Shown here: one piece after another, positions 23,884 through 30,154 of the stretch | How the letters are laid out: every line of letters starts with the position of its first letter | Position numbering within the stretch: position 1 is the first letter of the stretch | DNA from: a virus | DNA length: 41,988 nt | Direction: 5' to 3' (one strand) | Virus record (IMG/VR): IMGVR_UViG_3300025030_000214 | Coordinates: 1-41,988 of that record | Program-made: the position numbers and the translations under genes | Notes under the pieces: model-generated | Database searches by the model: none | Told to the model about the DNA's origin: nothing | The model's input: only the letters and a program-made list of their open reading frames with translations

Positions 23884-24954
23884 CTAGGTTTTATCTTCGC
23901 TTTTATTGGACACGGTAGAAATGTGGTGCATCTTCCGCATTTCCTCAATCAAATGAGTCGCGGCCATGTGCGTGTAAATCATCGTAGTTTGCACCTGGGC
24001 GTGTCCCATGATCGCCTGCTGTGCCGTGATCGACATTCCCAACTCGGCGGCTCCAGTGCCAAAGCCGTGGCGCAGCAAGTGAGGGTAAACGCGCATCGAG
24101 ACACCGGCCTCCCTAGCTGCGGCTCTCAGGCTGTCGCGCAAGTTTTTGTATGGCTTACCGGTTACCGGATTAACCCACAGGTAGCCGGTTTTTACTTCCT
24201 CAACCTTTCGCTTCAACTCCTCCAGCAGTCCCGGATGCTGCACCGGCACGATCCGCTGCTTATTCCCCTTTCCGAGCACGATGATTAAACCGCGATCCAG
24301 GAAGACGCACTCGGCAGTTATGTTCAGCGCCTCGGAGCGCCGCAGTCCCGCATAAAACTCCAGCATAGCAATACCCCTGACCTCCGGCCTTACCGCTGCC
24401 ACTATCGCCTCAAACTCGGCCCTTGTTGGCATCGAGGGGAAGGCCGACCGTGTGAGCTTAGACGGGAACTTCTCGCACTTTACCACCTCGCCGACCAGGT
24501 TCTCCTTCTGCGCCCAGGTAAGCAAGACATTAAGGTGAAATAGCTCGTTGTTTATACTGGCCGGCTTCATCCCGTCCGCGAGCCTGGCCCGCTTGTACTT
24601 GTCAATCACCTGAGTTGTGATTGCCGTCAATGGGAGTTGTCCCATGTGCTGACAAATCTTATTCAGGTGGCGGATCGCGCCTTCGACGGTGAGCTCTGCC
24701 CTGTCCAGCCGGTACCACTCGATGAAGTCGGGAACACAGGATGATAGAGGGGGGTTGACAGAGATCGGCGCCTTCCGTGCCATGCGGCGCGTCTCAAGGT
24801 CGAGCCGTTGCGCCTCAGCCTTCGTGCCTTCAAACAGCAGGTTCTCCTTGCCGCCCGCCCGTCCGTTGGGGTATGTGACGATATACCACCAGCGCTTTCC
24901 GGTCCAGCCTTCGGGAAGGTGGCGATTCTTTGTCGGGTGCGGAGTGATACTCAT
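23884..24954 (-). CDS. int: Tyrosine-family integrase
   Basis: This site-specific recombinase integrates the phage into the host chromosome and helps excise it. The 356-residue start at 24954 (MSITPHPTKNRHL) is chosen over a longer frame to 25044 because the upstream small gene ends only 2 bases before it. Domains: a short N-terminal arm-binding part with KRWWYIVTYPNG (21-31), a SAM-like core-binding domain (about 70-160), and a catalytic domain with R205 (AGLRRSE), K near 229-232, H292 and R295 (HLLRHGF), H318 (IMGHAQ) and nucleophile Y327 (TMIYTHM). All catalytic residues are present. Left-going, opposite to the late genes. Confidence 0.95.
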   Translation of the reverse strand: MSITPHPTKNRHLPEGWTGKRWWYIVTYPNGRAGGKENLLFEGTKAEAQRLDLETRRMARKAPISVNPPLSSCVPDFIEWYRLDRAELTVEGAIRHLNKICQHMGQLPLTAITTQVIDKYKRARLADGMKPASINNELFHLNVLLTWAQKENLVGEVVKCEKFPSKLTRSAFPSMPTRAEFEAIVAAVRPEVRGIAMLEFYAGLRRSEALNITAECVFLDRGLIIVLGKGNKQRIVPVQHPGLLEELKRKVEEVKTGYLWVNPVTGKPYKNLRDSLRAAAREAGVSMRVYPHLLRHGFGTGAAELGMSITAQQAIMGHAQVQTTMIYTHMAATHLIEEMRKMHHISTVSNKSEDKT

Positions 24955-24956
24955 GG

Positions 24957-25118
24957 CTACTTCAGCATCGCGCCCAGGAGCGCGCCAAGAAACATCACTA
25001 TAACCCAGATAATAATCGCGGCGGGTATTGTAGCAAAAGCCCACTTAATCATGAAGCCGACCATGTCCACGAACGGAATATCAACACCGACAACCTTTAC
25101 ACCTTTTTCCTCTTCCAT
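24957..25118 (-). CDS. Small membrane protein upstream of integrase
   Basis: The ATG at 25118 has GGAGAGG five to eight bases upstream on its strand and gives 53 residues (MEEEKGVKVVGVD...). An acidic start, a possible amphipathic stretch and one long hydrophobic segment (about residues 25-50, WAFATIPAAIIIWVIVMFLG) are seen. It is co-transcribed with the integrase (2-base gap), so it is probably expressed in the lysogen. Superinfection exclusion is a common role of such proteins, but this is inference. The leader carries a palindrome at 25138-25154 that looks like an operator. Confidence 0.65.
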   Translation of the reverse strand: MEEEKGVKVVGVDIPFVDMVGFMIKWAFATIPAAIIIWVIVMFLGALLGAMLK

Positions 25119-25137
25119 AACCTCTCCTTTTTTCTTT

Positions 25138-25154
25138 GTGACATATTCTGTCAC
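25138..25154 (-). promoter_or_regulatory. Operator-like palindrome in integrase-operon leader
   Basis: A perfect inverted repeat GTGACA-TATTC-TGTCAC. It contains GACATATT, the same 8 bases as the left half of the palindrome at 25891-25917 in the divergent control region. It lies about 20 bases upstream of the small membrane gene start, so binding there would block the integrase operon. Confidence 0.55.
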
Positions 25155-25258
25155 TTTAGCCGAATCATTGATGAATTTGTGTTGCTAATGAGAAAATCGC
25201 CTGATATCTTCCTTCACGTCAACGTGGCGCAGTACAAAAGTGCAAAACCGAGGGTGCT

Positions 25259-25507
25259 ATGCAGAGTGAGGAACTATCCAAAGTGTACATGAGTATGACC
25301 GACAGTGAGAAGAATGCGGCCCTGGACCACGTCCTTGATATGGATGTCGCACCGATCGACATGGTGGTTGCCTTTTACTGGATCTTGCGGCCAAACCGCG
25401 CCGAAGATCTGGCCGCAAAACTAAAGGCACGGTTTACTTGCCGTCTCGAAGATCCCGCATCACCTTTGAAAGAACCTCGCTCTTCTGAACCAGATCCGAC
25501 GAAGTAG
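25259..25507 (+). CDS. Hypothetical protein convergent to repressor
   Basis: This 82-residue frame starts at ATG 25259 behind CCGAGGGTGCT. It is a mostly helical acidic protein (SMTDSEKNAALDHVLDMD, then AFYWILRPNRAEDLAAKLKARF). Its last 74 bases overlap the 3' end of the repressor gene on the other strand, and the C-terminal part (after about residue 58) looks like antisense-derived sequence. The N-terminal two-thirds appears genuine in composition. No family recognised and no motif found; it could be a small regulator. It stands alone between the left-going integrase and repressor genes. Confidence 0.45.
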   Translation: MQSEELSKVYMSMTDSEKNAALDHVLDMDVAPIDMVVAFYWILRPNRAEDLAAKLKARFTCRLEDPASPLKEPRSSEPDPTK

Positions 25508-25781
25508 GGAATACCTCAGCAATCATTTCAAAAAGAAGCCTCAAATGCTCCGGCGTTTGGGGCTTTTCTTCTTTTCGCTCGCCTAGCCTCAAAGTCATTT
25601 CGTCAATAGCAAATACGTCGCACAACTTATCCCTCAAAGCCCTCCTCGGCTCCATAGTATCATTCTCAATTTTTGAGACGTGCTTCCTGTCGATCCCCAG
25701 CTTTTCCCCGAGCTCGCCCTGAGTCATTCCATGCTCAAGCCTCAACCTTTTTACATTCTTGCCAATCCCCGAATCTGCCAT
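25434..25781 (-). CDS. XRE-family repressor (CI-like)
   Basis: ATG 25781, behind AGGGGGACTT on its strand, gives 115 residues. An N-terminal helix-turn-helix of the Cro/CI type spans about residues 5-62 (VKRLRLEHGMTQGELGEKLGIDRKHVSKIEN). The C-terminal half is a short helical segment with no LexA-like peptidase (no Ser-Lys dyad region), so induction would not follow the RecA cleavage route. It is divergent from the early genes and is the obvious prophage repressor. Palindromes in the intergenic region and in the integrase leader are candidate targets. Confidence 0.85.
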   Translation of the reverse strand: MADSGIGKNVKRLRLEHGMTQGELGEKLGIDRKHVSKIENDTMEPRRALRDKLCDVFAIDEMTLRLGERKEEKPQTPEHLRLLFEMIAEVFPTSSDLVQKSEVLSKVMRDLRDGK

Positions 25782-25816
25782 AAGTCCCCCTGCTGCCGCA
25801 TAATTTGTTCCCACTT

Positions 25817-25844
25817 AGTATGCCAGTGATGCGATTTTTTGCAA
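25817..25844 (-). promoter_or_regulatory. Candidate repressor promoter
   Basis: On the minus strand, TTGCAA (25844-25839), a 16-base spacer and CATACT (25822-25817) lie 36 bases upstream of the repressor start. Positioned back to back with the early promoter at 25873, as in lambda-like immunity regions. By eye only. Confidence 0.5.
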
Positions 25845-25872
25845 GATAATATTTTTTTGTCTTATTTTAGCG

Positions 25873-25903
25873 TTGACACGTATCATGTTATATGAGACAT
25901 ATT
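25873..25903 (+). promoter_or_regulatory. Candidate early promoter
   Basis: A consensus TTGACA at 25873-25878 is followed after 18-19 bases by ACATAT or CATATT (25897-25903). It would start the right-going early operon. The -10 lies inside the palindrome 25891-25917, so a bound repressor would block it directly. Confidence 0.55.
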
Positions 25904-25917
25904 ACCCATGTCGCATA
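25891..25917. promoter_or_regulatory. Operator-like 10-bp inverted repeat
   Basis: TATGAGACAT (25891-25900), 7-base spacer ATTACCC, then ATGTCGCATA (25908-25917): the arms match at 9 of 10 positions. Related half-sites occur nearby (TTTGTCTTA near 25856, GAGACAAAA near 25922). It overlaps the early -10 region and is the best candidate binding site for the XRE repressor or the ribbon-helix-helix protein. Confidence 0.6.
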
Positions 25918-25947
25918 AAAAGTGAGACAAAAGGGGAGGTGATGGGC

Positions 25948-26124
25948 ATGGAAGGCGAAGTGATACCGGAGGAAAAGTGGGACACAATAACGATCAGACT
26001 GCCGGTGTCTAAGAAAAAAGAGTTGATCGATCTGGTGAAGGGCGCGGGGCAAGCGAACATTTCCGAAGTGGCCCGCCGGGGTATTTACCGTGAGATGGAA
26101 GAAATGAGAAAGGACGCGGCTTAG
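25948..26124 (+). CDS. Ribbon-helix-helix regulator (Arc/CopG-like)
   Basis: This is the first early gene. ATG 25948 lies eight bases after GGGGAGG and gives 58 residues; ATG 25942 would add two. A strand WDTITIRLPVSKKKEL (about residues 11-26) and two helices (KKELIDLVKGAG and NISEVARRGIYREMEEMRK) match the RHH fold, with DNA contact through the T-I-R-L strand. It faces the XRE repressor gene across the control region, so it plausibly acts as the Cro-like or Arc-like partner in the lysis-lysogeny switch. Confidence 0.7.
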   Translation: MEGEVIPEEKWDTITIRLPVSKKKELIDLVKGAGQANISEVARRGIYREMEEMRKDAA

Positions 26125-26136
26125 AGGAGGCTGGCG

Positions 26137-26364
26137 ATGGGCGAAATTCACGCAGCACGCATAGAAAAATCAGACCGGCTCCAGCGAGTGCTCCAGGTGC
26201 TCATGGCCATCGACAAGCCATCCTCACGACAGATCCAGGAAATCGCCAATGTCTGCGCGCCGTCCACCTGTATCTCGGAGCTGCGCAAATCGGGCTACCT
26301 GATCGACTGCGAGCGGCAGGGCAGCATCTGGTTTTTTAGGCTGCTCGGGCGGGTGACTGCATGA
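26137..26364 (+). CDS. Small HTH protein
   Basis: This 75-residue protein has a winged-helix-like core: DRLQRVLQVLMAIDKPSSRQIQEIANVCAPSTCISELRKSG (in part, residues 12-53), then a wing YLIDCERQGSIWFFRLL. This resembles the small phage helix-turn-helix domain family (HTH_39-like) that distinguishes early operons. RBS AGAGGAGG precedes ATG 26137. It overlaps the next gene by 4 bases. A DNA-binding role is well supported; target unknown. Confidence 0.75.
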   Translation: MGEIHAARIEKSDRLQRVLQVLMAIDKPSSRQIQEIANVCAPSTCISELRKSGYLIDCERQGSIWFFRLLGRVTA

Positions 26365-26573
26365 CCCCCGAGGACGAAAAGCGATTTCGTCTCATCATCC
26401 GCGAAGAGCTCACGGCCATTGTCGGACTCACCTTGGCGACACCCCCAACGGCCCTCTGCGGAGAGCCGACACTGACACAGAGGATAGCTGAGGCGAACGC
26501 GAGACATGAAGCGAAGAAGGCGCTCAGGCTGGAGCGCAAAGCTAAAAGGGAGGCCACATGCAAAGCGAAATAA
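26361..26573 (+). CDS. Hypothetical early protein
   Basis: This 70-residue protein is coupled by ATGA to the HTH gene and overlaps the next gene by 16 bases. It has an acidic N-terminus (MTPEDEKRFRLIIREEL) and a very basic helical C-terminus (RHEAKKALRLERKAKREA, about residues 48-66) that could bind nucleic acid. No family recognised. Overlaps on both sides and continuous coding support that it is real. Confidence 0.6.
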   Translation: MTPEDEKRFRLIIREELTAIVGLTLATPPTALCGEPTLTQRIAEANARHEAKKALRLERKAKREATCKAK

Positions 26574-26851
26574 CGATTGACCCGGTGCAGCTGGTGGCAA
26601 GAAAGGGAAGCGTCATTTACGACCTCACGCTGGCAGAGCTTCGCGTCCTGGCGCTGTTCATCGCGAACAAGGGGCGCATGGTGAGCCGCAAGGAGATTCA
26701 CGTCGCCATGCGGAGCGCGTGCAGCAAGCAGTTTTCCAACGTGCCCGATGTCTACGTCAAATACCTGCGGCGGAAGCTCGGCGCGGAGATGATCCAGACG
26801 GTGAGGGGGCAGGGGTACATCTTCGGTGGTGAGCTGGAGGTGGCGGCGTGA
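26558..26851 (+). CDS. Orphan OmpR/PhoB-type winged helix
   Basis: This 97-residue protein consists almost only of a Trans_reg_C output domain: an N-terminal strand sheet (ITIDPVQLVARKG), LTLAELRVLALFIANKGRMVSRKEI (helices 1-2), then the recognition helix VPDVYVKYLRRKLG (about residues 62-75) and wing MIQTVRGQGYIF. There is no receiver domain before it, so it cannot be controlled by phosphorylation in the usual way. RBS AGGGAGGCCAC precedes ATG 26558. It probably regulates phage early or host genes directly. Confidence 0.85.
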   Translation: MQSEITIDPVQLVARKGSVIYDLTLAELRVLALFIANKGRMVSRKEIHVAMRSACSKQFSNVPDVYVKYLRRKLGAEMIQTVRGQGYIFGGELEVAA

Positions 26852-27060
26852 TCAAGCGCAAACAAGGCGAAACAAACCGGCAGTTTGAGGCGCGGATAGA
26901 GGGCTATCTGCACATGGCGACGGCGGCCTGTCTGATCGTCGCGATCATGCTGCTCTATTCGCTGGCGGTTCCTACTCCGGCGCCGACGCTGCAGTACGAG
27001 CGGGATATGAACGGGGCGCTGCGGCACTCGGCGCAGGAGATAGCCAAGGGAGGTGAGTAG
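26848..27060 (+). CDS. Single-pass membrane protein
   Basis: A GTG start at 26848 overlaps the winged-helix stop. The 70-residue protein has a basic N-terminus (IKRKQGETNRQFEARIEGY), one membrane segment (about residues 23-42, MATAACLIVAIMLLYSLAV) and a short polar C-terminus, suggesting N-in topology by the positive-inside rule. It is in the middle of an early operon, so a holin role is unlikely. Function unknown; host takeover or exclusion possible. Confidence 0.65.
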   Translation: MIKRKQGETNRQFEARIEGYLHMATAACLIVAIMLLYSLAVPTPAPTLQYERDMNGALRHSAQEIAKGGE

Positions 27061-27254
27061 TGAAAGTCGACAATCCGACATTCGGTAAAAACAGCGGCGC
27101 GGTGGGCTGTATCGAGTGCCCGTTCGCGGATGTCCACGGCACACTGAATACGCGCGGCCTGTGCTCAGGGTGGGAGTGGGATCATGATGACGAGTGCCCG
27201 ACCGCGGAAACGTACCAGGAAGCGTGTGAGCTGGCGGAAAAGGCGGTGCAGTGA
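27060..27254 (+). CDS. Small Cys/acidic early protein
   Basis: GTG 27060 follows GGGAGGTGAGTA and gives 64 residues. Four cysteines (GCIECPF, GLCSGW, DECPTA) with an acidic WEWDHDDE stretch suggest a small metal-binding fold (C-x-x-C ... C ... C). Last four bases overlap the following gene. No family recognised. Confidence 0.6.
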   Translation: MKVDNPTFGKNSGAVGCIECPFADVHGTLNTRGLCSGWEWDHDDECPTAETYQEACELAEKAVQ

Positions 27255-27550
27255 TGACAACACGGAATCTTCCACGACTGCTTGAGGAAGGGCGTGTCGA
27301 GGTGAGGTTGTCGAGCATCGGCGGTACTCACGTTTTAGAGGAGTCAGGAATTGACCGGCTACTATCTCACCTGACGGAAGCAAAGAGCCTGTTGAGTCCG
27401 AACCGTAACGCCAAGGTGACCGTCAACGCATGCTCAAAATGCAACGGCTGGCAATTCTATACCGTGTCCGAGATCGACGGACGCGAGGGAGTCGTTTTGC
27501 AGTGCTCTAAGTGCAAAACCATTGAGCGGATCCGGCGCGATGCGGAGTGA
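27254..27550 (+). CDS. Zinc-ribbon early protein
   Basis: ATG 27254 overlaps the preceding stop (TGATG) and gives 98 residues. The N-terminal half (about 1-50) is charged and helical. The C-terminal half contains two CxxC knuckles, ACSKCNGW (about residues 60-67) and QCSKCKTI (83-90), a typical zinc ribbon. Likely nucleic-acid or protein binding. No enzyme motif. It overlaps the next small gene by 11 bases. Confidence 0.7.
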   Translation: MTTRNLPRLLEEGRVEVRLSSIGGTHVLEESGIDRLLSHLTEAKSLLSPNRNAKVTVNACSKCNGWQFYTVSEIDGREGVVLQCSKCKTIERIRRDAE

Positions 27551-27686
27551 GGAGTCAGAAGAGTTTACCAAGCTGCGCCGCGATCTGGAAGACGCTGAAG
27601 CGTTCAAGGCTAATCCGCATGGGCTCAAGAGAACCTGGTGGAAGTCGCCGCAGGTTATCGAGAAGGACCCGAGGGATCGGGATTAA
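27540..27686 (+). CDS. Small hypothetical protein
   Basis: This 48-residue frame runs from ATG 27540 to TAA 27686 and fills the otherwise empty gap between two genes. It is helical and charged (SEEFTKLRRDLEDAEAFKANP) and ends in a basic-acidic tail (QVIEKDPRDRD). It overlaps the zinc-ribbon gene by 11 bases; the ribosome-binding site (GCGGATCC upstream) is weak, so expression may depend on coupling. No family recognised. Confidence 0.5.
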   Translation: MRSEESEEFTKLRRDLEDAEAFKANPHGLKRTWWKSPQVIEKDPRDRD

Positions 27687-27698
27687 AAGGAGATCGAT

Positions 27699-27965
27699 AT
27701 GAGCACAGTAGCCGTAAGAGGGACATCTGGAATGTTGGCAAAGATAGCCGGTTTGCTGGGTATGGCGATAGGTGGACATAACGGACTGCCCGACCTGAAG
27801 CTGTCGACCATTCCCGCCGCGGGACCTTCCCGCATCAGCAAGGCGCTGCGGTCTCACAAAAGCTGCGCACCTCTCCGCAAGAACGGCGAGAAGGAAATGT
27901 GGTGCGTCGTTGCCGGCAGATGGCGAACGGGACTCACGGATTATAGGCAGCCACTCTTTTGCTAA
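27699..27965 (+). CDS. Hypothetical protein
   Basis: This 88-residue basic protein begins at ATG 27699 behind a strong AAAAGGAG. It starts MSTVAVRGTSGMLAKIAGLLGMAIGG, which could be a weak hydrophobic or amphipathic helix, and has three cysteines toward the C-terminus (KSCAPL, MWCVV, PLFC at the very end). No signal peptide lipobox and no recognised family. Continuous early-operon context and the good ribosome-binding site support it as real. Confidence 0.55.
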   Translation: MSTVAVRGTSGMLAKIAGLLGMAIGGHNGLPDLKLSTIPAAGPSRISKALRSHKSCAPLRKNGEKEMWCVVAGRWRTGLTDYRQPLFC

Positions 27966-27977
27966 AGGAGGCACCAC

Positions 27978-28286
27978 ATGCAAGTCTACACCGATTCAGA
28001 CGGTCCGTTTAACATCGTCATCGTCACCGAGCCGCCCTGCGCTGGCGAAAAGTTCCGCCATTCCGAGGTGTGCAACCATCGCCCCGAGGATTTCGCACGG
28101 GCCTCGCAGTGGGTTCACGGCCTGATGCGGATGATCGGGCAGGACAAGCCGACCGCTAGCCACATCGTTGACGCCTACATCGAACCCGCAACCTGTCGCC
28201 GGCCTATGACCGGAGAAATCCAGTCGATGTTGAGCCAGGAGGAGATTCGGCGCAACGAGGAGAGCTTAAATGCAGAGATACATTGA
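27978..28286 (+). CDS. Hypothetical protein
   Basis: This 102-residue protein starts at ATG 27978 behind AAAGGAGGCACC. It has an N-terminal beta stretch (GPFNIVIVTEPP), CNHRPEDFARASQWVHGLMRMIG, and an acidic end (QEEIRRNEES). Three cysteines and two histidines are present but do not form a classical zinc pattern. It overlaps the MazG-like gene by 17 bases. Family not recognised. Confidence 0.6.
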   Translation: MQVYTDSDGPFNIVIVTEPPCAGEKFRHSEVCNHRPEDFARASQWVHGLMRMIGQDKPTASHIVDAYIEPATCRRPMTGEIQSMLSQEEIRRNEESLNAEIH

Positions 28287-28557
28287 GGCGCTTAACGCCT
28301 TCACCACCACCCACCAAATTCCCCGCGACCTCGCAAGCCGCATTCGCAAGGCAAATGAGGAATTGGGGGAATTGTCGGAAACCATCATCAACGGGAACGT
28401 GTACGAGATAGAGGCCGAAGCTTGCGACCTCTGCAATGTGGCGTTCGACATCCTGCAGGTGCTTACGAATGACCCGCTGGCGGCGTTGCTCAGGAATTTG
28501 GAAGTGAAGGACGCGAAGTACAGGGAAGGGATGCAGAGGATTGAGGCGAGGAAGTAA
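28270..28557 (+). CDS. MazG-like nucleotide pyrophosphohydrolase
   Basis: This 95-residue all-alpha protein carries the MazG metal-binding pattern EExxE then ExxD: E30-E31-L-G-E34 in ANEELGELSE and E50-A-C-D53 in EAEACDLCN. This family hydrolyses (d)NTPs to (d)NMP and pyrophosphate and is common in phages, where it may adjust nucleotide or alarmone pools. The length matches single-domain members. It lies in the early operon ahead of DNA-recombination genes and is followed by a small hairpin. Confidence 0.8.
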   Translation: MQRYIEALNAFTTTHQIPRDLASRIRKANEELGELSETIINGNVYEIEAEACDLCNVAFDILQVLTNDPLAALLRNLEVKDAKYREGMQRIEARK

Positions 28558-28576
28558 AGCCCGCTGCGAACGGGCT
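28558..28576 (+). other. Intergenic hairpin
   Basis: A 6-bp stem AGCCCG/CGGGCT with a 7-base loop follows immediately after the MazG-like stop. No T-run, so not an intrinsic terminator. It may separate mRNA decay of the two halves of the early operon. Confidence 0.45.
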
Positions 28577-28600
28577 CAACCTACAACGCGAACAGGAGGA

Positions 28601-28648
28601 ATGATGCCACAAGAACAGGAAGAAATCAAGGGGGAGCCCAATGGGTAA
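28601..28648 (+). CDS. Possible 15-residue leader peptide
   Basis: ATG 28601 lies at the end of a very strong AACAGGAGGA site (overlapping spacing 2-5), and the frame MMPQEQEEIKGEPNG stops at 28648, overlapping the ATG of the next gene at 28641 by 8 bases. The downstream gene has its own GGGGGAG site inside this frame. This could be a translational-coupling leader or chance. Confidence 0.3.
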   Translation: MMPQEQEEIKGEPNG

Positions 28649-29525
28649 GGAGTTGGCGGTCAGAAACGCGGGCCAAACCGCAGAGTACAAGCCGAAAAGC
28701 CTGATCGAGTTGGCGCAGGGTAAGGCGGTCATTAACCAGATGATGAAGGCGATCATGAAGGGGCCGACCAAGGAGAACCCCCTGGGCGTCCACTATGGGA
28801 CCATCCCGGGGACTCCCAAGCCGACGCTCTTCAAGGCGGGGAGCGAGTTGATCCTTTCCACCTTCCGCATCTCGGTTGACGTGGAGGTCGAGGACCTCTC
28901 CACCGACGACTGCATCAGGTACCGCGTCAAGTCCATCGGGCGAATCCCTGACGGGACCGTCGTGGGCTATGGCATCGGCGAATGCTCCACCGACGAGGAG
29001 AAGTATCGCTGGAAGAAGCCGGCCTGTGATGAGGAGTGGGAGGCGACGGATCCGACCTTGCGCCGCGAGAAGTGGGGCAAGGGTTTCAAGGCCAAGCAGA
29101 TCCGCACCGTTCCCGCAGACCTCGCAAACACGGTCCTGAAGATGGCTAAGAAGCGGTCACAGATCGATCTCACCCTGACGGCCACCGGTGCGAGCGACGT
29201 GTTCGACCAGGACCTCGAAGACCTGAAGGATGTGATCGACATCACCGAGTACGAAAAGCCGAAGGGCGGCAAACCGGAAGTGAAGGCGCCGCAGTCGACG
29301 AGCCAGGCGCAGGGAAGCACAGGGGCGGCCGGCGGTGGAGATAAGGACCCGGCGGCCAAGATCTCAGCCGGCGGCGCGGTGTACCTCACCAAGCAGCTCG
29401 ACGCCAAGAGCATACCTCACGCGGATTTCTGCGAGTTCATGAAGGTGTCCGCCATCGCCGACATCACCAACGCCGACTTCAACGCGGCGTGTGCAGCTGT
29501 CAAGAAGTGGGAAGCGCAGCCGTGA
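28641..29525 (+). CDS. Conserved phage DNA-metabolism protein, role unknown
   Basis: This 294-residue protein has a recognisable widespread pattern: PTLFKAGSELILSTFRIS (about residues 61-78), GTVVGYGIGECSTDEEKYRW (105-124), and ANTVLKMAKKRSQIDLTLTATGASDVFDQDLED (about 162-194). The same signature occurs in many uncharacterised phage and plasmid proteins, usually near single-strand annealing or nuclease genes. A linker rich in Gly, Ser and Gln and a C-terminal helical domain (about 245-294) follow. I infer a role in recombination or single-strand DNA handling; no catalytic residues identified. It overlaps the nuclease-like gene by 4 bases. Confidence 0.6.
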   Translation: MGKELAVRNAGQTAEYKPKSLIELAQGKAVINQMMKAIMKGPTKENPLGVHYGTIPGTPKPTLFKAGSELILSTFRISVDVEVEDLSTDDCIRYRVKSIGRIPDGTVVGYGIGECSTDEEKYRWKKPACDEEWEATDPTLRREKWGKGFKAKQIRTVPADLANTVLKMAKKRSQIDLTLTATGASDVFDQDLEDLKDVIDITEYEKPKGGKPEVKAPQSTSQAQGSTGAAGGGDKDPAAKISAGGAVYLTKQLDAKSIPHADFCEFMKVSAIADITNADFNAACAAVKKWEAQP

Positions 29526-30154
29526 CAACCCTTGATCTTGCCTTCGACCCGATAGCGCACCATTACTTCCTGAACAAGGAGCGCCTCCCTTCGGTGTCGG
29601 AGATCAAGGAGCCGCTGACCGATTTCAGCATGGTCTCTCCGGACGTGATGGCTCGGGCCTCGGCCTTCGGCACAGCAGTTCATCAGATGGTGGAGCTCTA
29701 CCTCTCCAACGAGCTCGACTATGCCAGCCTGGACGAAAACCTTTATGGCTCCCTGGAAGCGTTTGAGCGCTGGCTTGACGAGGTGAAGCCTTTCCAGTCT
29801 GGCCCCGCGCTCATCGATGTCAAGAGCCGGAAGTACGACCGCGTTGCCGATCCGGTGCAGCTCGCCGCTTACAACCAGCTGGTGCAGGAGAACGACATTA
29901 GGGAGGTCACCATCGAGCGCCCCCTTGCCAGCATCAAGCACCGTTACGCCGGGACTCCGGACATCATCATTCCCGCGAAGGACGGCAGCCTCATTACCAA
30001 CCTTCGCATCCTCTACCTCGGGCAGGATGGGCGCTACGCCTACACTCCCGCCTATGACCCGAACGCATGGCCGGTCTTCGGCCGACTGCTCGCCGACTAT
30101 CACCGGCGGCAAATTACCAATCAAATGATCCATTCCTGGAGGAATCGCATATGA
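29522..30154 (+). CDS. PD-(D/E)XK-like nuclease with permuted motifs
   Basis: GTG 29522 overlaps the previous stop and gives 210 residues. Family marks are AFGTAVHQMVELY (alpha 1, about residues 45-57), ALIDVKSRKYDRV with PVQLAAYNQL (the D/E-x-K strand and Q helix, about 98-121) and YAGTPDIII (metal-binding Asp, about 141-149), then an LYLGQDGRYAYTP ending typical of phage exonuclease-like proteins. In relatives the GTPD segment comes before the IDVKS segment; here the order is reversed. Likely a RecB-type exonuclease acting with neighbouring recombination genes, if still active. Confidence 0.6.
   Translation: MTTLDLAFDPIAHHYFLNKERLPSVSEIKEPLTDFSMVSPDVMARASAFGTAVHQMVELYLSNELDYASLDENLYGSLEAFERWLDEVKPFQSGPALIDVKSRKYDRVADPVQLAAYNQLVQENDIREVTIERPLASIKHRYAGTPDIIIPAKDGSLITNLRILYLGQDGRYAYTPAYDPNAWPVFGRLLADYHRRQITNQMIHSWRNRI

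Noticed and set aside
25259-25818. Toxin-antitoxin pair formed by the 25259 gene and the XRE protein
   Set aside because: The two genes are convergent, not an operon, and the 25259 product has no toxin motif; the XRE protein is better explained as the prophage repressor.
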